Origin: Desulfocapsa sp.
GTDB lineage: Bacteria > Desulfobacterota > Desulfobulbia > Desulfobulbales > Desulfocapsaceae
Direction of reading: 5' to 3'
Length of the DNA stretch: 57,734 nt
Assembly (NCBI GenBank): GCA_013792135.1
Contig: VMSP01000024.1
Coordinates: 1 to 57,734 of the forward strand
Shown here piece after piece: positions 43,251 to 51,574 of the stretch (position 1 is the first letter of the stretch; the number at the start of each line of letters is the position of its first letter). A program made the position numbers and the translations under genes. Under the pieces are notes generated by a model. It saw only the letters and a list, made by a program, of their open reading frames with translations, did no database searches and was not told the DNA's origin.

Positions 43251-44063
43251 TTATTTCTTCCCGAGCTCAATGGAACGATTGGTTGCGGCTTCGATGGCAT
43301 CCATGATGATTCCCTTGAAGCCCGCCTTCTCCATGACATGCTGGGCGGCAATGGTGGTGCCTCCAGGAGAGGTGACCATGGCCCGGAGGACGGCTGGATG
43401 TTTGCCGCTTTCCTGCATCAGTTTAACCGAACCGAGCACGGTCTGAAGGACCAGAGTCTCGGCAACGGGACGGGCCAGACCGGTTTTTATTCCGGCATCG
43501 ATCATTCCTTCAATGAAGGTAAAGACATAGGCCGGCCCGGAACCGCTGAGTCCGGTGACTGCATCCAGATATTGCTCTTCCATGATGACGGCTACACCCA
43601 CCGCGTCAAACAGGGATTTGGCGAGAGCCATGTCTGCAGTTGTACTATTTTTATTACCACTCAGGGCCGAGGCGGATTCCAGGACGAGGGCCGGTGTATT
43701 GGGCATGACGCGGATGATCTTGCACTGCCGGCCGCCGAGATGACTTTCATAAAAAGAGATGGGCAGTCCGGCGGCAATGGAGATGATCAGATGTTCAGCG
43801 GTGATCAGCTCTTTTGAGCCAGTGAGAAGAGAGCCCATCACCTGGGGTTTTACCGCCAGGATCACGGTGGCACAGGACTTCCAGATTGGGGCCCCGCTGT
43901 CAAAGGGTTGCACTTGATAGGTCTCTTTGAGATAGTCGCGCCTTGCGCTATCAGGTTCGGCTACCAGGATGTTCTCTGCTGCATATAAGCCAGACTGAAT
44001 AATACCGCGAATCAGGGCTTCACCCATCTGGCCGCCGCCGATAAAACCGATTTTTGTTGTCAT
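43251..44063 (-). CDS. proC: pyrroline-5-carboxylate reductase
   Basis: 270 residues from ATG 44063 with AGGA upstream. KIGFIGGGQMGEALIRGII binds NAD(P)H; MPNTPALVLESASALSG and the C-terminal TGLSGSGPAYVFTFIEGMIDAG with MVTSPGGTTIAA are family signatures. It performs the last step of proline synthesis. Cotranscribed with nadK. Confidence 0.95.
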   Translation of the reverse strand: MTTKIGFIGGGQMGEALIRGIIQSGLYAAENILVAEPDSARRDYLKETYQVQPFDSGAPIWKSCATVILAVKPQVMGSLLTGSKELITAEHLIISIAAGLPISFYESHLGGRQCKIIRVMPNTPALVLESASALSGNKNSTTADMALAKSLFDAVGVAVIMEEQYLDAVTGLSGSGPAYVFTFIEGMIDAGIKTGLARPVAETLVLQTVLGSVKLMQESGKHPAVLRAMVTSPGGTTIAAQHVMEKAGFKGIIMDAIEAATNRSIELGKK

Positions 44064-44234
44064 ATTTTTTTGTCCTTTTTTGTTGAGTGGAAAGATCAGG
44101 GAACTGTACCATGTCTCAGGAAAACAATCCATACTGGAAGAAATCAATCTGTTGATGAAGTATGGCGTTGACTATGATAGGATTCAGGTAATAAAAAAGT
44201 TAACTCTTCAACGAATTATGGATTGAAGAATGAT

Positions 44235-44303
44235 CTCGCACAAGACGCGGAGGCGCTGAGAAGGACAAAAAAAGTTTTTCTCAGCGCCTCTGCGTCTTGC
44301 GAG
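44235..44303. repeat. strong hairpin repeat between proC and the Trm112-like gene
   Basis: About 26-bp near-perfect inverted repeat: AGACGCGGAGGCGCTGAGAA on one side and TTCTCAGCGCCTCTGCGTCT on the other, loop of A/T. It belongs to the same family as 42278-42339. Confidence 0.65.
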
Positions 44304-44349
44304 AAATATTACGATGGCGAATTTACGGGTTTAATGATGAGAGGGAAAA

Positions 44350-44529
44350 ATGATCAATAAAGATTTACTTGATATTCTGGCTTGTCCCAAATGTAAGGGG
44401 CCTGTCAGGCTTACTGAAGCAGCCGATGGTCTTGTCTGTGAAAAGTGTCGGTTGCTGTACGAGATTCGTGATGATATACCGGTGATGCTGATTGATGAGG
44501 CCAAGGATATCGATGGGCAGGGAAGGTAG
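44350..44529 (+). CDS. Trm112-family small zinc protein
   Basis: 59 residues: MINKDLLDILACPKCKGP, then LVCEKCRLLYEIRDDIPVML. Two CxxC-type pairs bind zinc, and the domain matches the Trm112/YcaR family (UPF0434), 55-60 residues long. Some members activate methyltransferases. The upstream GAGGGAAAAA is a passable ribosome site. Confidence 0.85.
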   Translation: MINKDLLDILACPKCKGPVRLTEAADGLVCEKCRLLYEIRDDIPVMLIDEAKDIDGQGR

Positions 44530-44535
44530 TTTGTT

Positions 44536-44823
44536 TCAGCTCTCGAGCTTGTTTTTGAACTGTTCGTTTACCTTGTATACAAAGGCCAGAACCTCGGCCA
44601 CGGTGCGGTAGAGCTCGGCCGGGATCTCCTGCCCCAGGGGGACTTTTGCCAGCAGTTCAACGAGATCGGGGTCTTCCTGGATGTGAATACCAGCCTCTCT
44701 GGCGGTTTCGATGATTTTCCGGGCAATTTCTCCTTTGCCACTGGCCACGACCCTGGGGGCGCTGCTTTTTTCAGCGTCGTAAACGATGGCAACGGCCTTG
44801 TCCATTTTTTGGTTCTCGGCCAT
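44536..44823 (-). CDS. FlhB C-terminal-domain homologue (FlhX/YlqH-like)
   Basis: 95 residues matching only the cytoplasmic domain of FlhB after its NPTH cleavage site: AVAIVYDAEKSSAPRVVASGKGEIARKIIETAREAGIHIQEDPDLVELLAKVPLGQEIPAELYRTVAEVLAFVY. The cleavage motif itself and membrane part are absent. Such stand-alone copies can replace part of FlhB function in export specificity. It follows fliK by one base, so is cotranscribed. Confidence 0.88.
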   Translation of the reverse strand: MAENQKMDKAVAIVYDAEKSSAPRVVASGKGEIARKIIETAREAGIHIQEDPDLVELLAKVPLGQEIPAELYRTVAEVLAFVYKVNEQFKNKLES

Positions 44824-44824
44824 A

Positions 44825-45871
44825 TTATACCTTTGTATTCAGAAGTGATTGACCAGCCGGCATCAGCAGTCTGACCAGATCTGTGTTGGGGGCGTTTGCC
44901 GTTCCTGAAAAAGAAAGCCCCTGAAGTGGCATCTCCGTCAGTTGCTGTTTGAGATCGTCACTGAACTGACTGACGAAATCAGCCTTTTCCTGAGAATCAC
45001 AGTTGAATCGCATCCATAATCCCTCCTCTGTCTGTAGAAATTCGATCTGGAGATTGCCAAGCCCGGTCAAGGCCAGATGGAGGGAAAAGTGTAGTTGTTT
45101 ACTCTTCTCCTGACCTTCTGTCTCTTGTTCCTGTTTCTGATCAATAAGAAGGTAACCCTGATCCAGAAAAGGGAATGGCAGGGGAAGGATTATGGTGTTT
45201 TCCTGCCCCAGACGCAACTGACTTAACTGGAAACTCTCGATTGTGGAGAGTGCAGATTTGCTAGCCTCTCCGATCTTTTCTGATTCTCCAAAAAGATGTG
45301 CTATCTCCAACAACGCTGATTTAAGGGTGCCGGCTCCTTCACTTTTCAGTCCTGTTTGCAGTTTTGCTTCCATCTGCAGACCGAGGGAGTCAATCATCTG
45401 CCGTAGAAGGTTTCCCCCTTCTGTGCTGTCCAATGGTCGTTGCTGCAGCGCAATAAAATTTTCTAATACCTGAAGGCTTGAGCTTGATAGAGTCTCTATT
45501 GCCGGATTTGGAGGTTGTTGAAGCAGCTGGAGAAGATTGGTCAGATCAATATTTTGACCGACAAAGCTCAGTGAGTGTCCCAGGAATTGCTGCAGGGGAG
45601 AGCTGATAATCTTGAGTTCAAGTTGGGGGCTGGTGGCGGTAACCTCGAGCTGAAGCGATTGGCCAGGGGTGAGGGTAACAGAGTCAGCCTGGACCATGAG
45701 ACGGTTTGGACCTATATCGAGGACAAATTTATTTTCACCTGCACCATTGAGCACGAAGGCCTGTACAGTCTGGCCTTCCTGCATATGATGCGGATTCTGT
45801 TGTTGTCCACCTGCTCCGGAAGTTGATGAGCCGAGAATGGCGGAAGGTGAGAGGGGGGCAATTGGTTCCAT
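44825..45871 (-). CDS. fliK: flagellar hook-length control protein FliK-like
   Basis: 348 residues, low conservation overall. The N-terminal beta segment (VQAFVLNGAGENKFVLDIGPNRLMVQAD) and the C-terminal core (LHLALTGLGNLQIEFLQTEEGLWMRFNCDSQEKADFV) agree with FliK of deltaproteobacteria. Neighbours are flhB-like gene and PilZ genes. FliK measures hook length and switches export specificity through FlhB, in keeping with the FlhB-domain gene downstream. Confidence 0.75.
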   Translation of the reverse strand: MEPIAPLSPSAILGSSTSGAGGQQQNPHHMQEGQTVQAFVLNGAGENKFVLDIGPNRLMVQADSVTLTPGQSLQLEVTATSPQLELKIISSPLQQFLGHSLSFVGQNIDLTNLLQLLQQPPNPAIETLSSSSLQVLENFIALQQRPLDSTEGGNLLRQMIDSLGLQMEAKLQTGLKSEGAGTLKSALLEIAHLFGESEKIGEASKSALSTIESFQLSQLRLGQENTIILPLPFPFLDQGYLLIDQKQEQETEGQEKSKQLHFSLHLALTGLGNLQIEFLQTEEGLWMRFNCDSQEKADFVSQFSDDLKQQLTEMPLQGLSFSGTANAPNTDLVRLLMPAGQSLLNTKV

Positions 45872-46072
45872 GGTCTTCTTTCGGCAGAAAAGGAAATAAT
45901 CTTAACGTAGCTTGTCGATTTGATAGACCTTCTTGAAATGATACGTTGTGAGTAACTATTTATTCAAGGATTAAGACTGCGTCTCCGCGCGAAAAAAAAT
46001 GTTGTACAATGGCTCATAGTTGTTGTTTTAAGTCGTTATTCCGGCACGACGGGTTGCTCTGAGGCGGGCTAG

Positions 46073-46744
46073 TTATGCTATCTGAATGTTTTCACGGAGT
46101 TGTCTGCGTTGTTCCTTCAAACAACAGGATACGATGAAATCGCGTTCTTTCTGTTCAAGTTCATCAAACTGTAATGCTATTTGCCAATGTTCTCTGCGTA
46201 ACTTTTTCATCCGGATAACGTGCGATAGGCAGTGAATTTCTTTATCAGTATGGGGAATCTTAATATGAAGCTTGATGCGTTGTTTGTTGAGAAATTCTTT
46301 TGGGAAAATAGCCAGGGTTCCACCTCCGGAAAGATCCAGGGTCTCGCCAGTATGATTCCAAGCCTTGGCTCTTTCTTCGGGACCAGGTTCGTAACTGGCA
46401 GAGATGGCGGCTCGTACATCTGCGCGGTAATAGGCGCGCATACTGGTAGGGTCAATGGTGTTTTGGGCAACCAACTCCAGGATCCGGTCCCCTTTGCTTG
46501 ATTCAATCCCAGCCTTGAAGGTGATTGATTTGTCTTCGCCTTTCACGGCTACGAGGCAACTTCTCTTGGTATCAATATCTAGAGGGAGCTGTTTTGGGGG
46601 AAAGACCAGAAAGAAATGAGGAGCCTCAGACTCTTTGTAAATACATTTGAGCTGCACGGAACCACCGCTTAAAAGCGGCAGATTTATTTCAGCAGCTTGG
46701 CTGTCCTGGAGCTTTTTGATAAGATCAACGAGAGAATATGGCAT
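46073..46744 (-). CDS. PilZ-domain protein with YcgR-like N-terminal domain (copy 1)
   Basis: 223 residues. The N-terminal ~95 residues resemble the flagellar-brake (YcgR-N) beta domain; the PilZ domain has RAYYR (103-107) and DLSGGG (137-142). It could slow the flagellar motor on c-di-GMP binding. A paralogue follows upstream with 37 bp between, same strand, and both lie in the flagellar cluster. Confidence 0.85.
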   Translation of the reverse strand: MPYSLVDLIKKLQDSQAAEINLPLLSGGSVQLKCIYKESEAPHFFLVFPPKQLPLDIDTKRSCLVAVKGEDKSITFKAGIESSKGDRILELVAQNTIDPTSMRAYYRADVRAAISASYEPGPEERAKAWNHTGETLDLSGGGTLAIFPKEFLNKQRIKLHIKIPHTDKEIHCLSHVIRMKKLRREHWQIALQFDELEQKERDFIVSCCLKEQRRQLRENIQIA

Positions 46745-46781
46745 TGGACATTAAGGGAGTAGGGTAAAATATAAATTTCGT

Positions 46782-47474
46782 TTATGTCTCTTTAACCTGA
46801 ACTTTGAGACGAAGCAGACGACGTTGGGTAATCAGACACTGGCCAACGATCCTGTCTCTGTCTTCATCGTTGATCTCGTCGTAATGATAGGCGACCACAA
46901 AACTATTTTCTTCGACCTCCGAAATCCTGACCGGAAGGGCTAGAAAAGTGATGACAGAATCGGTTTGGTCATCATGGATGGGGAGCTGGATCCTGACCAG
47001 TTTGTCAGCTGGGGGCTTGTCTTGAAAAATGGCCAGGATACCGCTGCCGCTGATATCAATGCTGGTCCCGGAAAATTTCCAGTGTTCTTCCGGAGTGCCA
47101 AACCCTTCAGGCAACAGGGAGCTGACAATAATGGGTGTGGTATAATCAACCCGGAAATATTCGCGCATCTGCTCATGGCTGATGGTCTTTTGGACAATCA
47201 TCTCCAGCACCTGATTGTTCACCACTTGCTCGATCATGGCCTCCAGAGAGACACTTTTGCCGGCCATATCCAAGTTGATGATACAGGGTGACTTGGTATC
47301 AAGGGCATTGACAGGCAGGGCACCGGGCTCAAACAGGAGATTGAAACGAGGGGTGGTTGTCTTCTGAAAGATACATTGTACTCGATATCGTTTATCGGTA
47401 GCTTGAAGCGGCAAAAAGATTCTAACCGGTTTGGTATCTGGAATATTATTGATGAAATTAGTTTGTGTAGTCAC
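46782..47474 (-). CDS. PilZ-domain protein with YcgR-like N-terminal domain (copy 2)
   Basis: 230 residues, paralogue of the adjacent gene (REYFR at 104-108, DISGSG at 140-145). YcgR-like beta domain at ~15-95. The different residues after the second motif could alter c-di-GMP affinity. Its position upstream of fliK-type genes again suggests a motility effector. Confidence 0.85.
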   Translation of the reverse strand: MTTQTNFINNIPDTKPVRIFLPLQATDKRYRVQCIFQKTTTPRFNLLFEPGALPVNALDTKSPCIINLDMAGKSVSLEAMIEQVVNNQVLEMIVQKTISHEQMREYFRVDYTTPIIVSSLLPEGFGTPEEHWKFSGTSIDISGSGILAIFQDKPPADKLVRIQLPIHDDQTDSVITFLALPVRISEVEENSFVVAYHYDEINDEDRDRIVGQCLITQRRLLRLKVQVKET

Positions 47475-47648
47475 GATGAGCGTTCTCTGAATGAAGGTTC
47501 AGGGTATTGGGACGATGGACGAGTTTTATATATTCCCCGGCTCTTATACGGCGCATAGGAACCCAGATATAAAGATTCTTTCAGCGTCTTTGCGGGCGCT
47601 TAATCTCAAATCTATGGTCAGGTGAATAGTAAAACTTTTTTTATACTA

Positions 47649-48068
47649 TCAGTCTTGACAAGAACTATCAAGATTTCTGTGTATTGTCGATTCGTTCAGC
47701 AACTTTTTTTTGACCAGCAAGGTTTGTTCCCATACCTGATCACAGCTCAGCATAACTTTTGCCAGGATATGTTGGTACCCTTTGACAAAATGTGTGTTTA
47801 CAATTTCCTGGCCGGCAAGATTCATAATGGCAATGAGTTGATCATCCTGACTTACCATGTCTTGTTGCATCTTTGCAAGTTGCCGGCTTCTCAGCAGGAT
47901 CTGTTGGGGGGACAAGGTGGGAATGTCGGCTGTCAGAGAAAATGCGGCCTGTTCCAGGAGGGTATATCGTGCTATAGCGTTGCGGAAGGATTTTTCTACA
48001 TCGATGATTGCTTGAGGGGAAGGCGGAACGAAAGCGGTGATTGCCGGCGGAGTCCCCTCAGCGTACAT
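47649..48068 (-). CDS. FlgN/FliT-like export chaperone candidate
   Basis: 139 residues, mostly helical (SPQQILLRSRQLAKMQQDMVSQDDQLIAIM). No definite family; but size, helical content and position after fliS and another similar gene fit a flagellar chaperone. Its start overlaps the preceding gene by 11 bp. Confidence 0.5.
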   Translation of the reverse strand: MYAEGTPPAITAFVPPSPQAIIDVEKSFRNAIARYTLLEQAAFSLTADIPTLSPQQILLRSRQLAKMQQDMVSQDDQLIAIMNLAGQEIVNTHFVKGYQHILAKVMLSCDQVWEQTLLVKKKLLNESTIHRNLDSSCQD

Positions 48069-48522
48069 GATTGAGGATGCCGCCGTTTTGAGAAGAAGTG
48101 CTCTGGCGGTATCCGTTCAGGGCAGTGCGACCACCCTGTATTGCCTTGATATCATGGGCAAGCAGGGATTTTATATTATTGATGACAGAGAGAAAAGAAC
48201 GGTTATGGGTCAGAATCTGTTGCATAAGCTTTTGGCGCCTGTCCATCAATGGATGAGAAGAGAGATGGGCGGAGAATGTTGGTTCCATTTCTTTCAGGAT
48301 AGCGATAAGCTCTTGATCGGCAAGAGCTGCCTTTTCCTGCATCTGCAGGATCTCTGTTCCGCTGCTGTCAAATGTTGAAGGGGTATTGTCGCCCCTGTCA
48401 TGGTTGATGGCCTCAAACAGGGCGAGTATATCCTCATAACGGTTGACTGAAGTCTGGAGCAGGGTATCAAAATCGCTCATGGTTTGTTGTTGAGGTATGA
48501 GTTCAGGCATAAGATGAGGCAT
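48058..48522 (-). CDS. FlgN/FliT-like helical flagellar protein
   Basis: 154 residues, or about 140 if a later ATG (MSDFDTLL) is used. Helical with ILKEMEPTFSAHLSSHPL and LMQQILTHNRSFLSVINNIKSLL; the C-terminus IKAIQGGRTALNGYR is reminiscent of FlgN/FliT-type chaperones. Overlapping next gene suggests coupled translation. Confidence 0.55.
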   Translation of the reverse strand: MPHLMPELIPQQQTMSDFDTLLQTSVNRYEDILALFEAINHDRGDNTPSTFDSSGTEILQMQEKAALADQELIAILKEMEPTFSAHLSSHPLMDRRQKLMQQILTHNRSFLSVINNIKSLLAHDIKAIQGGRTALNGYRQSTSSQNGGILNHVR

Positions 48523-48695
48523 AATTCGTCACGTTTTCATAGCTGTTTACCATTTTTTAATCATAGGTCGGACTTAATTCCGACAACAGGGGCTTCGTGG
48601 CAAGCCCATCGTCAGGTTAAAACCCGACAAACAAACGGAATCATTTATAATGAAATTGTATAATTAACACGTTCCGGTTAGTTTTTTGCATTGAG

Positions 48696-48790
48696 TCCCC
48701 CTCCTTTTTTCAAGGAGGGGTTAGGGGTGGTTGCTTTTTATTTTCACAATTTTAACCACCCCCAGCCCCTCCTTAACAACAGGAGGGGAG
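48696..48790. repeat. GGGGTTAGGGGTGG inverted repeat between fliS and chaperone genes
   Basis: CCCCCTCCTTTTTTCAAGGAGGGG, then TTAGGGGTGGTT, and about 25 bases on, AACCACCCCCAGCCCCTCCT. Nested hairpins. The same repeat type is at 57409-57522. It fills the 305-bp gene-free spacer and may reduce transcription past fliS. Confidence 0.6.
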
Positions 48791-48827
48791 CAAAAGTATT
48801 TCAAACAGTAATCGTTTTCCGTATCTT

Positions 48828-49307
48828 TTATCCCGCGGCGTTAAGGGGGACATACACTTTTTCAAGTTGAGCTTGTTGTGTTTTTTGCTCGGTCACTGTC
48901 TTCGTCTCGTCCTGTTGCTGGTGGTTGATGTCAATGGCCTGGCCCCAGGTCTCACGGAGGTCTACCAGCAACCCTTCAACGGTTTTCAGCTTTTCTCCGC
49001 TGTCATCTTTGCGGGCAGCGTTCAGTTCACGAATCATGAATTGATAGAGTCCATCCAGGTCGGCGGCAATTTTACCGCCTATTTCATGGTTCAGGGTGTT
49101 GGAAAACTCAACAATGATGGCCATTGTCTTGCTGATCCGCTCCAGCTTCTGCACCTGATTTCCCTGTTCCCCGGCCATGATCGCCTGACGGGTAAAACGG
49201 ATGGCGCCATCATAGAGCATGATCAGGATCTGTTCCTGGGTGGCTGTATAAATCTGATTTTGCTGGTATTGCTGCTGTTGCTGGTATTGATTGGCGTAAG
49301 CGTTCAT
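48828..49307 (-). CDS. fliS: flagellin export chaperone FliS
   Basis: 159 residues. Gln/Tyr-rich N-terminus (ANQYQQQQQYQQNQIYTAT), then the FliS core EQILIMLYDGAIRFTRQAI and FSNTLNHEIGGKIAADLDGLYQFMIRELNAA. Binds the flagellin C-terminus before export. Follows fliD by 19 bp. Confidence 0.95.
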   Translation of the reverse strand: MNAYANQYQQQQQYQQNQIYTATQEQILIMLYDGAIRFTRQAIMAGEQGNQVQKLERISKTMAIIVEFSNTLNHEIGGKIAADLDGLYQFMIRELNAARKDDSGEKLKTVEGLLVDLRETWGQAIDINHQQQDETKTVTEQKTQQAQLEKVYVPLNAAG

Positions 49308-49326
49308 AGTTAAGTCCCTTTAACTT

Positions 49327-50751
49327 TTAACCTTTCATCATGTTGCTCAGCAAATCCATTTGCTGAGTGAGGAAATCCCCTTGAGCATTCAAGCCGCTGA
49401 CGAGCGCTTCCATTGTGGTATATTGGGCCCGCAATGAGGCCTCTCTTTTGGCCATTCGTGGTTCCATATTGATGATCTGGTCATCAAATCGCTTAACAGA
49501 GAGATCGTAACTCTTTTTCTTACTGGCATACAGCCCGTTGGTACTGCTGGTCACATCGAGCAGGTAATAGTTGAATTTTTTCATGATCCCGTCAACGCTG
49601 TCTTTGCCGGAGAGCAGGCTGACGGCACCCTCAAAATTGTCCTGAAGGGCCGCATCCATTGTGCTGTTGTTCTGGGCTAGAGTGCCATCCCATTGGGTAG
49701 TAATGCCGAGCTGGGACAAGACACTCATGGATGAGTTGCCGGTGTTGATGACCGAACTTAAAACCGATTGCAGGCCGCGTTTGACACTATTAATTGAGGA
49801 ATCACCCCGCAGGACCGAGCCAAGGAGTTCCGGGCTCTCGGCATCTGTGGTGGTGTCAGTTTTGCCAAACTCGTCATAGCCGGAGAGTATCCAATTCATG
49901 ACCTTATTGTAGCTGGTCACAAAGGTGGTCAATTTTTCCTTCAGGGCACTGCTGTCTGGTTTTATTTCCAGTAGATGTGTCTTGTATGGTGGTATTCCTG
50001 TAGCATCTGCCTCACTGACGGCGTTGAGATTAAGGGTAACGCCGCTGATGGCACCGCTGATGGTGTTGCTGTTGCTGACCACTTTTATGCCATCGACATA
50101 GGCCACAGCCTGTTGAGCTGTTTGAGTCTTGGTAGTGTTAAAGGCGATTGGGCTAGCATCGGCGGCCTTCAGGTCACTGGCCACGCTGAAGGTGGCGCTG
50201 GAGTCGGTACCGGTAAAGACCAGACGATAGGGGGTGTCGGTGCCATCATTGATGAGGGTGGCTTTAACCCCGGTGTCGGCGGATTTTTCATTGATGGCAC
50301 TAGCCAGACCAAGCAGGGAGTTATTGTCTTCACTAACCGTGATAACGGTGTCTTCGCCCTCGCCGTTGGTAATGGTAAAGGTGCCGCTGCCGAGCAGGGG
50401 ATCTGTCTGTGATGCCCAACCTGCGCTGACGGTCTTTTGCACCTGGGCCAGCTGCTGCACGGCGATATTATAGCTGCCGCTGGCGGCGTCGGCGCTGGTG
50501 GCAGTAAAGGGTGCGCTCGCGCTTAAGGAGACACTGGTGGATTTGACTTGACTGGTGAGGGTCATGTCGCTGACCGCGCTTTTCAGGCCATCGAGGGTGG
50601 TCTTGAACTGGGCGTAGGCCTCAATGCGACTGGTCGCCGCGGTTTTTTTGGCTTCCACTCGGGTAATGGGCGCCCGTTCAAGCTCCATCAACTGAGTGAC
50701 GATTTTATCGGTGTCTATACCGGTGGAAAGTCCGCTGAATGTGATTGACAT
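49327..50751 (-). CDS. fliD: flagellar filament cap protein FliD
   Basis: 474 residues, ribosome site GAGGGG. ITFSGLSTGIDTDKIVTQLMELERAPITRVEAKK at the N-terminus, YNIAVQQLAQVQKT and the C-terminal helices KFNYYLLDVTSS / LRAQYTTMEALVSGLNAQGDFLTQQM. It forms the pentameric/hexameric cap helping flagellin assembly. Confidence 0.95.
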   Translation of the reverse strand: MSITFSGLSTGIDTDKIVTQLMELERAPITRVEAKKTAATSRIEAYAQFKTTLDGLKSAVSDMTLTSQVKSTSVSLSASAPFTATSADAASGSYNIAVQQLAQVQKTVSAGWASQTDPLLGSGTFTITNGEGEDTVITVSEDNNSLLGLASAINEKSADTGVKATLINDGTDTPYRLVFTGTDSSATFSVASDLKAADASPIAFNTTKTQTAQQAVAYVDGIKVVSNSNTISGAISGVTLNLNAVSEADATGIPPYKTHLLEIKPDSSALKEKLTTFVTSYNKVMNWILSGYDEFGKTDTTTDAESPELLGSVLRGDSSINSVKRGLQSVLSSVINTGNSSMSVLSQLGITTQWDGTLAQNNSTMDAALQDNFEGAVSLLSGKDSVDGIMKKFNYYLLDVTSSTNGLYASKKKSYDLSVKRFDDQIINMEPRMAKREASLRAQYTTMEALVSGLNAQGDFLTQQMDLLSNMMKG

Positions 50752-51089
50752 TTTTATTCCCCTCCGAGAAAAAACACCTTGCTATCTTGTTCTGGTTCCC
50801 ACGCGCCGCATGGAAATCGAATGGTGCCTGCGTTTGCAGGCAGTGAAATGAATGCAGTGCATCCAAGATGGTTCTCATGCGCCCCGTAGGAAGTGCTCTT
50901 GTGGGGCGCATGGGAACCAGATGTAAAAGAGTACACCTCATCTGTTTGCGGTGAAAACGACACTTTCCATCCAGCACTGTCCCTCCTGTCATTTCGACCG
51001 GTAGGGAGAAATCATAATCGCTTTTTTGATAATCCGACGGGAATGTAAGGTTGCTTACTCCGTTCGGAATGCCAACAAAAGCTAGGGTC
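50752..51089. repeat. repeat-filled spacer between flaG and fliD
   Basis: 338 bp. Palindromic repeat with TCTGGTTCCC at 50790-50799 and a closing GGGCGCATGGGAACCAGAT (ending 50922); an inner near-perfect 16-bp arm pair at 50870-50919. TGTCATTTCGACCGGTAGGG (from 50988) is a copy of another dispersed family. No gene. Confidence 0.55.
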
Positions 51090-51434
51090 TTACGCCTGCG
51101 TATCCACGAGATTGCCGCGCAGATCTTCCAGTGCCTGCGACAGATTCAGCATCTCTTCCGCCGGCATCTGGCGTACCACCTCATTGGTCTTAGTGTCATA
51201 GATCTTGACAATGAGATCGGCGTTGTCGTTCTGCTCAAAACGGACACTGTACAATCCATCTTCAGTGATTCCCTTGATCTGGCTGAGCAGTTCTTCCGAC
51301 TGGACTCCCTTTTGTGAGGAAGGAGCCTCTGGCGTATCCGCAGTTTTGTTCTTCCGTTGTGAATCTATCTGCTCGGGGGCCTGGGCCTTCTGCTGCACGG
51401 CTCCACCGACGCTACTGGTCATATCTATATTCAT
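51090..51434 (-). CDS. flaG: FlaG family protein
   Basis: 114 residues from ATG with GGGAGGAG upstream. The conserved FlaG region is LYSVRFEQNDNADLIVKIYDTKTNEVVRQMPAEEMLNLSQAL, preceded by a flexible Gln/Lys-rich N-terminus. FlaG affects filament length. It lies between a flagellin gene and fliD. Confidence 0.9.
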   Translation of the reverse strand: MNIDMTSSVGGAVQQKAQAPEQIDSQRKNKTADTPEAPSSQKGVQSEELLSQIKGITEDGLYSVRFEQNDNADLIVKIYDTKTNEVVRQMPAEEMLNLSQALEDLRGNLVDTQA

Positions 51435-51461
51435 TATGTTCTCCTCCCTTGCGGTCAAGGG

Positions 51462-51493
51462 AAGAGGGGTCGGCCGCGAAGCCGGCCCCTCTT
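51462..51493. terminator. hairpin between flagellin 1 and flaG
   Basis: AAGAGGGG and CCCCTCTT arms around a GC-rich core, directly upstream of the flaG ribosome site. It may partly end the flagellin 1 transcript so that flaG and fliD are made at a lower level. T residues follow only on the plus strand. Confidence 0.4.
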
Positions 51494-51502
51494 TATTTTC
51501 CA

Positions 51503-51553
51503 TCTGGTTCCCATGTGTCGCATGGGAACTCTATTCTGCCTGCGTCGCAGGCA
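51503..51553. repeat. dispersed repeat, GGTTCCCATGNGNCGCATGGGAAC type
   Basis: GGTTCCCATGTGTCGCATGG followed by GAACT, then TGCCTGCGTCGCAGGCA, two adjacent short hairpins. Relatives at 47541-47567, 50790-50922, 53960-53991 and 54786-54827. Confidence 0.55.
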
Positions 51554-51574
51554 GTTGGCAGTTAGCTTACCTTC